Assembly (NCBI GenBank): GCA_029237695.1
Contig: JAQRGA010000059.1
Coordinates: 40,574 to 104,573 of the forward strand
Length of the DNA: 64,000 nt
DNA from: Conchocele bisecta
Lineage: Eukaryota > Mollusca > Bivalvia > Lucinida > Thyasiridae
Reading direction: 5' to 3'
Shown here: piece after piece, positions 35,801 through 46,950 of the stretch
Layout: the number at the start of each line of letters is the position of its first letter
Numbering within the stretch: the first letter of the stretch is position 1
Notes under the pieces: model-generated
What the model was told of the DNA's origin: nothing
The model's database searches: none
The model's input: only the letters and a program-made list of their open reading frames with translations
Position numbers and translations under genes: made by a program

Positions 35801-35875
35801 TTGTGACAGGGCGGTAGAGGACCATTGGAGCAATGCGTGTGTGAAATGTGAAGCAGATCCGAGCAAGGAAACAGA

Positions 35876-35945
35876 AATTACTAGAAATGTGGCCTGTCGG
35901 CACACGAATGCCCCCGCTGGCAGCCAAAGAAAAGAAGGCATATTT
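35876..35945 (+). repeat. Internal element head, copy 2
   Basis: CTAGAAATGTGGCCTGTCGG with GAATGCCCCCGCTGGCAGCC after AGAAATTA. It lies about 3,104 bp from copy 1, equal to the spacing of the neighbouring internal 3' termini, so both belong to a roughly 3.1-kb higher-order unit. Confidence 0.8.
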
Positions 35946-37329
35946 GAATGTGGATTTGTCACAGGTTGGCAGAGGACCATTGGAGTAATGCGTGTGTGAA
36001 ATGTGAAGCTGATCCGAGCAAGGAAACAGACATTATAGCTATTTACCCGAGCTTTAAGGTTTCAAAACCCACCAAGTCTGTGACCTTGACCCTGGGCTTA
36101 GCGGGGGCGGCACGAATGTGGATTTGTCACAGGGTGGCAGAGGACCATTGGAGCAATGCGTGTATGAAATGTGAAGCAGATCCGAGCAAGGAAACAGAAA
36201 ATTATAAGGCATTTACCCAGCATTAAGGTTTCGAACGCACAAGTATGTGACCTTGACCCTGGCTTGGCGGGGGCGGCACGAATGTGGATTTGTCACAGGG
36301 TGGCAGAGGACCATTGGAGCAATGCGTGTGTGAAATGTGAAGCAGATCCGAGCAAGGAAACAGAAATTATAAGGCATTTACCCAGCGTTAAGGTTCGAAC
36401 GCACAAGTCTGTGACCTACCCTGGGGTTTGCCGGGGCGGCACGAATGTGGATTTGTCACAGGGTGGCAGAGGACCATTGGAGCAATGTGTGTGTGAAATA
36501 TGAAGCAGATCTGAGCAAGGAAACAGAAATTATAAGGGATGACTCAGCATTAAGGTTTTCGAACGCACCAAGTCTGTGACCTTGACCATGGGCTTAGCGG
36601 GGCGGCACTAATGTGGATTTGTCACCGGGTGGCAGAGGACCATTGGAGCAATGCGTGTGTGAAATGTGAAGCAGATGCGAGCTAGGAAACAGAAATTATA
36701 AGCCATTTACCCAGCGTTAAGGTTTCGAACGCACCAAGTCTGTGACCTTGACCCTGGGCTTAGCGGGGGCGGGACGAATGTGGATTTGTCACAGGGCGGT
36801 AGAGGATCATTGGAGCAATGCGTGTGTGAAATGTGAAGCAGATCCGAGCAAGGAAACAGAAATTATAAGCAATTTACCCAGCGTTAAGGTTTCAAAAGCA
36901 CCAAGTCTGTGACCTTGACCCTGGGCTTAGCGGGGGCGGGACGAATGAGGATTTGTCACAGGGCGGTAGAGGACGATTGGAGCAATGCGTGTGTGAAATG
37001 TGAAGCAGATCCGAGCAAGGAAACAGAAATTATAAGCCATTTACCCAGCGTTAAGGTTTTGAACGCACCAAGTCTGTGACCTTGACCCTGGGCTTAGCGG
37101 GGGCGGGACGAATGTGGATTTGTCACAGGGCGGTAGAGGACCATTGGAGCAATGCGTGTGTGAAATGTGAAGCAGATCCGAGAAAGGAAACAGAAATTAT
37201 AAGGCATTTACCCAGCGTTAAGGTTTTGAACGCACCAAGTCTGTGACCTTGACCCTGGGCTTGCGGGGGGCAGGACGAATGTGATTTGTCACATGGCGGT
37301 AGAGGACGATTGGAGCAATGCGTGTGTGA

Positions 37330-39540
37330 AATGTGAAGCATCAGCAGGAAACAGAATTATAAGCCATTTCCCGCGTTAAGGTTTCGAAGACACTGGACCT
37401 TATGGCTTAGCCGGGCGAATGTGGATTTGTCACAGGGCGGTTGAGGACCATTGGAGCAATGCGTGTGTGAAATGTGAAGCAGATCCGAGCAAGGAAACAG
37501 AAATTATAAGCCATTTACCCAGCGTTAAGGTTTCGAACGCACCAAGTCTGTGACCTTGACCCTGGGCTTAGCGGGGGCGGGCGAATGGATTTGTCACAGG
37601 GCGGTAGAGGACTTTGGAGCAATGCGTGTGTGAGTGAAGAGATCAGCAGGGAAACGAAATTATAAGCCATTTACCCAGCGTTAAGGTTTCGGACTACCAC
37701 GTCCGTAATTAGTACGTACGTGGGCCGGTAACACTATATGCCCCCCTCACCATTCGGTGGCGGGGGATAATGCCATACCCCCGCGTTAAGTTTTCGAACG
37801 CATAAGCCTGTACTTGAACCTGGCTTAGCGGGGGCGGGACGATGTGCATTTGTCACAGGGCAGAGAGGACCATTTGGAGCAATGTGTGAAATGTGAACGA
37901 TCCGAGCAAGGAAACAGAAATTTACGCCATTTACCCAGCTTAAGGTTTCAAATGCACCAAGTCTGTGACCTTGACCCTGGGCTTAGCGGGGGCGGGACGA
38001 ATGTGGATTTGTCACAGGGCAGTAGAGGACCATTGGAGCAATGCGTGTGTGAAATGTGAAGCAGATACGAGCAAGGAAACAGAAATTATAAGCCATTTAC
38101 CCAGCGTTTAAGGTTTCGAACGCACGACTGACTGACCGGGCTAGCGGGGCGGGACGAAGTGCATCACAGGGCAGTAGAAGGACCATTGGACAATGCGGGT
38201 GTGAAATGTAAGCAGATCGGAGCAAGGCAAATTACAAGCCATTTACCCGCCGTTAAGGTTTCAAATCAACCAAGTCTGTGACTTGACCCTGGCTTGCGGG
38301 GGCGGACGAATGTGGATCACAGGGCGGTAGAGGACCTTGGAGCAATCGTGTGGAAATGAACGATCCGAGAAGGAAACAGAAATTATAAGCCATTTACCCA
38401 GCGTTAAGTTTCGAACGCCAATCTGACCTTGAACCCTGGGCTTCGGGGGTGGGAGGAATGTGGATTTGTGACAGGGCGTAGAGGACCATTGGAGCAATGC
38501 TGTGTGAAATGTGAAGGCAGTCCGAGCAAGGAAACGAAATTATAAGCCATTTCCTAACTTCAGGTTCGAACGCACCAAGTCTGTGACCTTGACCCTGGGC
38601 TTAGCGGGGGCGGGACAAGTATTTGTGACAGGGCGGTAGGACCATTGGAGCAATGCGTGTGTGAAATGTGAAGCAGATCCGAGCAAGGAAACAGAAAATT
38701 ATAAGCCATTTACCCAGCGTTAGGTTTCGAAGCACCAAGTCTGACCTTAACCCTGGCTTAAGGGGGCGGGACGAATGTGGATTTGTCACAGGGCCATAGA
38801 GGACCTTGGACAATGTGTGTGAAATGTGAAGCCAGATTGCGAACAAGGAAACAGATAATCCATAGGGCGTTAAGTTTCGCCGGGTAACACTATGCCCCTC
38901 ACCATCGGTGGGGCATAATAAGCCTTTACCCAGCGTTAAGGTTTCGAAACCACAACTGTGACCTGACCCTGGCTTAGCGGGGGCGGACGAGTGGATTTGT
39001 CACAGGGCGGTAGAGACAATGTGTGTGTGAAATGTGAAGCAGATACGAGCAAGGAAACAGAAATTATAAGCCATTTACCCAGCGTTAAGGTTCGAAGCAC
39101 CAAGTCTGTGACCTTGACCCGGGCTTAACGGGGGTGGGAGAATGTGGATTGTCACAGTAGAGAGGACCATTGGAGCAATGCTGTGTGAAATGAAGCGATC
39201 CGAGCAAGGAAACAAATTAATAAAGCCTACAGTTTAAGTTTCGAAAGCACCAATCAGTGACCTTGGGACCCTGCTAGCGGGGGCGACAATGGATTTGTCA
39301 CGGGCGGTAGAGGACCAATGGAGCAATGCGTGTGTGAAATGTGAAGCAGATCAGCAAGGAAACAAAATTATAAGCCTTTACAGCTAAAGGTTTCGAACGC
39401 ACAAGTCTGTGACTTGCTGGGCTTTAGCGGGCGAACGAATGGATTTGTCAAGGGCGGTTTAGAAGACCAAATTGGAGCAATGCTGTGTGAAAGTGAACAG
39501 ATCCCACAAGGAAACGAAATTATAAGCCATTTACCCAGCG
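37330..39540 (+). repeat. Deletion-rich block in the 167-bp array
   Basis: Units here have many one- to several-base deletions compared with near-identical units on both sides, for example in the CTGTGACCTTGACC and GGAGCAATGCG blocks. The internal 3' termini at 37.69 and 38.88 kb are also degraded, with the ACGT tract lost. This may be uncorrected sequencing error or an older block. Confidence 0.7.
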
Positions 39541-41914
39541 TTAAGGTTTCGAAGACACCAAGTCTGTGACCTTGACCCTGGGCTTAGCGGGGGCGGGACG
39601 AATGTGGATTTGTCACAGGGCGGTAGAGGACCATTGGAGCAATGCGTGTGTGAAATGTGAAGCAGATCCGAGCAAGGAAACAGAAATTATAAGCCATTTA
39701 CCAGCGTTAAGGTTTCGAACGCACCAAGTCTGTGACCTTGACCCTGGGCTTAGCGGGGGTGGGAGGAATGTGGATTTGTCACAGGGCGGTAGAGGACCAT
39801 TGGAGCAATGTGTGTGTGAAATGTGAAGCGAGATCCGAGCAAGGAAACGGGGTAAAGAAATTATAAGCATTTACCTGAACGTTCAGGTTTCGACAAACGC
39901 AACCAACGATCTCCAAGTCTGTCCGACCTTGACCCTGGGCGGGCTTAGCGGGGGCGGGACGAATGTGGATTTGTGACAGGGCGGTAGAGGACCATTGGAG
40001 CAATGCGTGTGTGAAATGTGAAGCAGATCCGAGCAAGGAAACATAAATTATAAGCCATTTACCCAGCGTTAAGGTTTCGAACGCACCAAGTCTGTGACCT
40101 TGACCCTGGGCTTAACGGGGGCGGGACGAATGTGGATTTGTCACACGGGCAGTAGAGGACCATTGGAGCAATGTGTGTGAAATGTGAAGCAGATGCGAAC
40201 AAGGAAACAGACATTATAATCCATTTACCCAGCGTTAAGGTTTACGCCGGTAACACTATATGCCCCCCTCACCATTCGGTGGCGGGGGCACTAATAAGCA
40301 TTTACCCAGCGTTAAGGTTTCGAAACCACCAAGTCTGTGACCTTGACCCTGGGCTTAGCGGGGGCGGGACGAATGTGGATTTGTCACAGGGCGGTAGAGG
40401 ACCATTGGAGCAATGCGTGTGTGAAATGTGAAGCAGATCCGAGCAAGGAAACAGAAATTATAAGCCATTTACCAGCCCAGTTAAGGTTTTCGAAAGCACC
40501 AAGTCTGTGACCTTGACCCTGGCTTAGCGGGGCGGGACGAATGTGGATTTGTCACAGGGCGGTAGAGGACCATTGGAGCAATGCGTGTGTGAAATGTGAA
40601 GCAGATCCGAGCAAGGAACAGAAATTATAAGCATTTACCACCCAGCGTTAAGGTTTCGAAAGCACCAAGTCTGTGACCTTGACCTGCTTAGCGGGGGCGG
40701 GACGAATGTGGATTTGTCACAGGACGGTAGAGGACCAATGGAGCAATGCGTGTGTGAAATGTGAAGCAGATCCGAGCAAGGAAACAGAAATTATAAGCCA
40801 TTTACCCAGCGTTAAGGTTTCGAAAGCACCAAGTCTGTGACCTTGACCCTGGGCTTAGCGGGGGCGGGACGAATGTGGATTTGTCACAGGGCGGTAGAGG
40901 ACCAATGGAGCAATGCGTGTGTGAAATGTGAAGCAGATCCGAGCAAGGAAACAGAAATTATAAGCCATTTACCCAGCGTTAAGGTTTCGAACACACCAAG
41001 TCTGTGACCTTGACCCTGGGCTTAGCGGGGGCGGAACGAATGTGGATTTGTCACAGGCGGTAGAAGACCATTGGAGCAATGCGTGTGTGAAATGTGAAGC
41101 AGATCCCAGCAAGGAAAACAGAAATTATAAGCCATTTACCCAGCGTTAAGGTTTTGAACGCACCAAGTCTGTGACCTTGACCCTGGGCTTAGCGGGGGCG
41201 GGACGAATGTGGATTTGTCACAGGGCGGTAGAGGATCATTGGAGCAATGCGTGTGTGAAATGTGAAGCAGATCCGAGCAAGGAAACAGAAATTATAAGCC
41301 ATTTACCCAGCGTTAAGGTTTCGAACGCACCAAGTCTGTGACCTTGACCCTGGGCTTAGCGGGGCGGGACGAAGTGGATTTGTGACAGGGCGGTAGAGGA
41401 CCATTGGAGCAATGCGTGTGTGAAATGTGAAGCAGATCCGAGCAAGGAAACAGAAATTATAAGCCATTTACCCAGCGTTAAGGTTTCGAACGCACCAAGT
41501 CTATGACCTTGACCCTGGGCTTAGCGGGGGCGGGACGAATGTGGATTTGTGACAGGGCGGTAGAGGACCATTGGAGCAATGCGTGTGTGAAATGTGAAGC
41601 AGATCCGAGCAAGGAAACAGAAATTATAAGCCATTTACCCAGCGTTAAGGTTTCGAACGCACCAAGTCTGTGACCTTGACCCTGGGCTTAACGGGGGCGG
41701 GACGAATGTGGATTTGTCACAGGGCAGTAGAGGACCATTGGAGCAATGCGTGTGTGAAATGTGAAGCAGATGCGAACAAGGAAACAGAAATTATAATCCA
41801 TTTACCCAGCGTTAAGGTTTCGGGACGTACGTACGTACGTACGTACGTATTGTACGTACGTACGGACGCCGGTAACACTATATGCCCCCCTCACCATTCG
41901 GTGGCGGGGGCATA

Positions 41915-42597
41915 AAAATGGAAAACAAATTAAATTTAAAAAAAAATTAAAAAAATAATGCTCCCTACTGGAGCCCAGAATGTTTTTTAATAGTCCTATA
42001 TTTATCTACATATCATATATGCACAGGTCCACATATTGCCACAATATTTTCAACACAGTTTACGGAAATGTAATATAATCATTTACCTGTATAAATTACC
42101 TGTAAGTGGTCAGTGGTCAGTTGCACATGCTAGCACATGCACAGGTGAATAGTCTGTATATAGCACTTACGACCTAATGCTACTAGACAAAAATTGAAAA
42201 AGAATTTGAAGAAAAAAAATGAAAAAAAAAATGGAAAAAAAAAGTTTAAAAATTAAAAATAATAATGCTTGCTACTGGAGCCCAGAATTTTATTTTAATA
42301 GTCCTATATTTATCTACATATATCTGCACAGGTCCACATTATGCCACAATAGTTTCAACACAGTTTACGGAAATGTAATATCCAATGTAGTAATTTACCT
42401 GTATAAATTACCTGTGGTCAAGACTGGACATCTGCACATGCTAGCACATGCAGCACATGGACAGGTGAATGGTTCTCCCAGTGTCTATGTTCTCTCTACA
42501 GGTAAGGTGTACAGAGCACACGAGAAAAGGTGTAACGAGAAGACGCAGAAAACGGGTCTTCATTGATTATTGTCCAGTTTGTAGAGTGCGCAAAACA
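41915..42597 (+). repeat. Duplicated host segment, right of the giant element
   Basis: Two further copies (41,956 and 42,262) of the ATAATGCTCNCTACTGGAGC block and one AGTCTGTATATAGCACTTAC block (42,152). GCACATGCTAGCACATGC occurs twice (42,124 and 42,433). A unique stretch follows up to the next head. Confidence 0.7.
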
Positions 42598-42869
42598 AAC
42601 AAGAGCTGTAGGAGAACGCATAGCTCGACTACAGGGTTGTCGATGTACACATAGCTTGACAAAGAAGGTGGCTGCGGCCTGCATAAAAAACCTTAACCAA
42701 GGTCGACTAAAAACATTAACCAAGGGGGGAAACTAGAAATGTGGCCTGTCGGCACACGAATACCCCCACTGGCAGCCAAAGAAAACGAGGCATTTTTGAT
42801 TATAAGCCATTTAGCCGAGCGTTAAGGTTTCAAACGCATCAAGTCTGTGACCTTGACCCTGGCTAGTGT

Positions 42870-43755
42870 GATAATCCATGCATCGGTGTAGAAGATATAG
42901 AGCGGAAGGAAATTTCAATAGGTTTGACCTTTGACCTTCAACTGTGACCTTGGACGTAGGTGTGTGGTTAGCAATTTGATAATCCATGCATCAGTGTAGA
43001 AGATATAGAGCAGAAGGGAATTTCAATAGGTTTGACCTTTGACCTTCAACTGTGACCTTGACCTTGGACGTAGGTGCGTGGTTATTGATCGCGACACACC
43101 TTCTCATCATGAGAAACTTTTGTGCTAAGCCATTTGATAATCCATGCATCGGTGTAGAAGACATAGAGCGGAATGGAATTTCAATAGGTTTGACCTTTGA
43201 CCTTCAACAGTGACCTTGACCTCGGACGTAGGTGCGTGGTTATTGATCGCGACACACCTTCTCATCGTGAGAAACATTTGTGCCAAGCCATTTGGGAATT
43301 TCAATATCTTTGACCTTCAACTGTGACCTTGACCTTGGATGCAGGTGCGTGGTTATTGATCGCGACACACCTTCTCATCCTGAGAAACATTTGTGCCAAG
43401 GCATTTGATAATCCATGCATCGGTGTAGAAGATATAGAGCGGAAGGGAATTTCAATAGGTTTGACCTTTGACCTTCAACTGTGACCTTGACCTTGGACGT
43501 AGGTGCGTGGTTATTGATTGCGACACACCTTCTCATCATGAGAAACATTTGTGCCAAGCCATTTGATAATCCATGCATCGGTGTAGAAGATATTTTAAAC
43601 ATAGTTTATTGCATATAAGTACAATGGGCTTGGGCTACAAGTTCTCACAACATTAATTACAGCCCTTATATTAGAAGATATAGAGCGGAAGGGAATTTCA
43701 ATAGGTTTGACCTTTGACCTTCAACAGTGACCTTGACCTTGGACGTAGGTGCGTG
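42870..43755 (+). repeat. 158-bp tandem array
   Basis: Units carry TTGATAATCCATGCATCGGT, TAGAGCGGAAGGGAATTTCA, TTTGACCTTTGACCTTCAAC and TTGATCGCGACACACCTTCT. One unit is shortened to about 114 bp. A small retroposed insertion (43,594-43,671) interrupts the last one. Confidence 0.8.
43594..43671 (-). mobile_element. 78-bp truncated LINE 3' end with 10-bp target duplication
   Basis: Flanked by perfect TAGAAGATAT copies (43,584-43,593 and 43,672-43,681). Read on the minus strand it contains ACTTGTAGCCCAAGCCCATT and CAATAAACTATGTTTA, shared with 10,818-10,882. A 5'-truncated insert with a target duplication indicates LINE-driven retroposition. Confidence 0.8.
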
Positions 43756-45396
43756 GTTTTCCAAGTATGGTTGCTGTAGGCCCAGGAGTATTCCATATAC
43801 AAGCTTGAGTAAAAACCGTAACGAAAGGGAGATAACTAAGTAATCCAAGGATAAAAGTAGGTTAAGGTCAAATATAGGTCAGGGATCATTGATGTACATC
43901 ACTAGGAGATGAAGTTGTCCAAGTATGGTTGATGTAGGCCCAGAAGTATTCCATATACAAGCTTGACTATAAACATTAACCAAGTAATTCAAGGTTAAAT
44001 GTAGGTGAAGGTAAAATAAAGGTCAGGGGTTATTGATGTACATCCCTATGAGAAAAAGTTATCCAAGTTTGGTGTATGTATGCACAATAGACTAATAACC
44101 TTAACCAAGGTTGAGTAAAAACCTTAACCAAGGGGAATTAAGTAAGTAATTTAAGGTTAAATGTAGGTCCAGGTCAAATATAGGTCAGGGGTTGTTGATG
44201 TACATCACTAGGAGATGAAGTTGTCCAAGTATGGTTGGTGTAGGGCCATGAGTATTCCATCTATAAGCTTGAGTAAAAACCTTAACCAAAGAGAATTAAG
44301 TAAGTAATTCAAGAGGAAATGTAGGTCAATGTCAAATATAGATCAGGGGTTATTGATGTAGATCACTATGAGAAAAGGTTGTCCAATTATGGTGTCTGTA
44401 TGCACAATAGTATTCCATGTACAAGCTTGAGTAAAAAGCTTAACCAAGGTCGAGTAAAAACCTTAACCAAGGGGAATTAAGTAAGTAATTCAATGTTAAA
44501 TGTAGGTCAATGTCAAATATAGGTCAGGGGTTGTTGATGTACATCACTAGGAGATGAAGTTGTCCAAGTATGGTTGGTGTAGGGCCAGGAGTATGCCATG
44601 TACAAGCTTGATTAAAAACGTTAACCAAGGGGAATTAAGTAATTCAAGAGGAAAGGTAGGTCAAGGTCAAATATAGGTCAGGGGTTGTTGATGTACATCA
44701 CTAGGAGATGAAGTTGTCCAAGTATGGTGGGTGTAGGGCCAGTAGTATTCCATATAGAAGGTTGACTAAAAACCTTAACCAAAAGGAATTAAGTAAGTAA
44801 TTGAAGAGGAAATGTAGGTCAAGGTGAAATATAGATCAGGGGTTATTGATGTACATACCTATGAGAAAGGGTTGTCGAAGTATGGTGTGTGGATGCACAA
44901 TAGTATTCAATGTACAAGCTTGAAAAAAAACCTTAACCAAGGTTGACTAAAAACCTTAACCAAGGGGAATTAAGTAAGTAATTCAAGAGGAAATATAGGT
45001 CAAGGTCAAATATAGATCAGGAGTTATTGATGTGCATCACTAGGAGATGAAGTTGTCCAAGTATGGTGGGTGTAGGGCCAGTAGTATTGCATATACAAAC
45101 TTGACTAAAAACCTTAACCAAGGTTGACTAAAAACCTTAACCAAGGGGAATTAACCAAGTAATTCAAGAGGAAATGTAGGTGAAGGTCAAATATAGATCA
45201 GGGGTTATTGATGTACATCACTAGGAGATGAAGTTGTCCAAGTATGGTGGGTGTAGGGCCAGTAGTATTCCATATACAAGCTTGACTAAAAACCTTAACC
45301 AAGGCGTGACGTGACGGTGACGGTGACGGTGACGGTGACGCCGACGCCGACGCGACAACATAAGCTCTACTTATTCTTCGAATAGTCGAGCTAAAA

Positions 45397-45845
45397 AGTG
45401 AGATAACTCAAAAATTAGCTATGCAAGAGTTGTCATTCTTGTGCGCGACACACCTCCGGGTCGTGGTCTATGCATGTGTGAAGTTTCATGAAAATATTCC
45501 AAAGGGTGGTTGAGTTATGCTCCGGACAGGAAATCAGTGCGCGAAAACAAAAAAGGGAGATAACTAAAAAAATTAGCTATGCAAGAGTTGTCATTCTTGT
45601 GCACGACACACCTTGGGTTCGTGGTCTAATTGAATGTGTGAAGTTTCATAAAAATATTCCAAAGGGTGGTCGAGTTATGGTCAATCAGTGCGCGAAACAA
45701 AAAAGGGTGATAACTCAAAAATTAGCTATGCAAGAGTTGTCATTCTTATGCTCCGGACAAGAAGTGTCTGCGGCGGACGCGGACGCGGCCCGCTGTCAAA
45801 TCCATAGTATCCCCCGACGGAGTCCGGGGGATACAATTAATAGCA
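45397..45845 (+). mobile_element. Helentron-like units with 3' hairpin (TATCCCCC family)
   Basis: Three units with GAGATAACTCAAAAATTAGC, GCAAGAGTTGTCATTCTTGT and GTTATGCTCCGGACA. A GCGGACGCGGACGCGG tract (45,770-45,790) precedes ATCCCCCGACGGAGTCCGGG and GGATACAATTA. The matching head type is at 25,282. Confidence 0.7.
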
Positions 45846-45859
45846 CAGCCTCCAAAAAT

Positions 45860-46600
45860 ATGGGCGTAACGGCAATGATTATGTAACGGTATAAATGACA
45901 AAATACTAATACAGCATATATAACAAACATATTTATACTTTGAATATGCTGTACAATATAACTTCAAGTTAGTGTTTACTTTTAATGTGATTGTCAATAG
46001 AAACCCACACTCCTTGAAGCTGTGTCTGTTTTTTTGTTGTTTCAGAGCTTTTACTAATTAAATCCTGATATGTAAATGTTGTAGGTCTGAATAAATGTGC
46101 CATAATTACTGACCGATAACTGATGGGACCTGGTTTATATCTAATTGACGCATCAACTGACTGGTTAGTATGGTAATTTATCACTGCCGTTACACGATCG
46201 TCATTACCGTTACACAATTTTGTAACGGAAATGACCGTAACGGTAATGATTTTTCTTTAAAAACTCCCATTTTTCACCCCTCTGTATACAACGCATCATG
46301 AAGGTAGAATATGCAAAGGCAACGTTGTAAGTGTGTCTATCTACCCATTTTGGTTTCAGTCGACCTACATACATATGGACGTGTATAAACCCTGAACGGT
46401 AATGATGCATGTAATGTGTAACCTTAAAATTCCGAATACAGACCGGCCTCGTTCTCGGCAATGACTTAAGTTGTGTTACCACCGTGTTTATTTATAAATC
46501 GGGCGCCCATAAACAGTGTTCATTGCATTAGTAGCTGAGAATAGGAAAGGGAGGTTATTCTGATTTTACATTTTTTGTTCAGAGTAACGGTAATGATTCG
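45860..46600. repeat. Cluster of TAACGGTAATGA motifs in both orientations
   Basis: GTAACGG(T/C)AATGA-type motifs occur near 45,867, 46,185 (inverted), 46,201 (inverted), 46,223, 46,236, 46,395 and 46,585. A scattered subterminal motif of this kind suggests a DNA transposon, but no terminal repeat was fixed. Confidence 0.5.
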
Positions 46601-46950
46601 ATTTCGCGGGACAGATACATTAACGTCAGTATTTTTGACAACAAAAGGCAAATTTATTGCAGAATAAGTTTAATGTCAATGTTAAACTATTTTAATTCAG
46701 ATGCAATGTATACTAAAGTACATATGGACAAGATTTGAAAATTACGGGCTTGTGAACTGTGCTGATTGATGATCGGGACATGCCCATTTGGTGCACCATA
46801 CGTATGCCAACAACAGAAAATAATAACTAAACACACATAACAAGAATTGTAAATACTGTTTTACTTAATGGATTGGTATTATACATAGTTTCTTTCCTTA
46901 TCAATTGTGTGATTTGTCAGATGTACATAAAATATAGAATCACTGATATA
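46601..46950. other. No recognised feature
   Basis: AT-rich sequence between the motif cluster and the Tc1-type transposon. Confidence 0.4.

Larger units (their letters stand above)
26948..41914 (+). mobile_element. 15-kb pearl/Helentron-like element with about 85-90 core units
   Basis: The element begins CTAGAAATGTGGCCTGTCGG with GGAATGCCCCCGC and ends GGTGGCGGGGGCATAA. GAATGCCCCCGC and GCGGGGGCAT are complementary. Between them a 167-bp unit is repeated without other content. Its landmarks are GCCATTTACCCAGCGTTAAG, CCAAGTCTGTGACCTTGACC, GGCTTAGCGGGGGCG, GGATTTGTCACAGGGCGGTA, GAGGACCATTGGAGCAATGC and GTGAAGCAGATCCGAGCAAG. Unit number is estimated as span divided by period. Internal 3' termini with (ACGT)n occur near 28.45, 29.57, 31.69, 34.79, 37.69, 38.88 and 40.24 kb, and internal heads at 32,772 and 35,880. 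Flanking host sequence resumes on both sides. All long open frames here are repeat translations, not genes. Confidence 0.85.
42598..45396 (+). mobile_element. Helentron-like element with nested fragment, both ends visible
   Basis: The head is AACAAGAGCTGTAGGAGAAC with GCATAGCTCGACTA. The 3' end is TCTTCGAATAGTCGAGCTAA, complementary to the head. A (GTGACG)n / GACGCC tract (45,305-45,350) precedes it. The interior from about 43,760 has nine or so units of 155-180 bp with GGTCAGGGGTTATTGATGTA, CACTAGGAGATGAAGTTGTC and AACCTTAACCAAGG. From 42,733 to about 43,755 it carries another family: the head CTAGAAATGTGGCCTGTCGG and units of about 158 bp. Confidence 0.78.

Noticed and set aside
26948..41914. 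Dozens of open frames of 60-110 codons on both strands through the array
   Set aside because: They repeat the same peptide every 167 bp and follow the satellite unit in each frame; no start context, splice signal or family motif supports a gene.
26948..41914. Regular direct repeats resembling a CRISPR array
   Set aside because: Units are 167 bp with no unique spacers, and the sequence is eukaryotic with introns.
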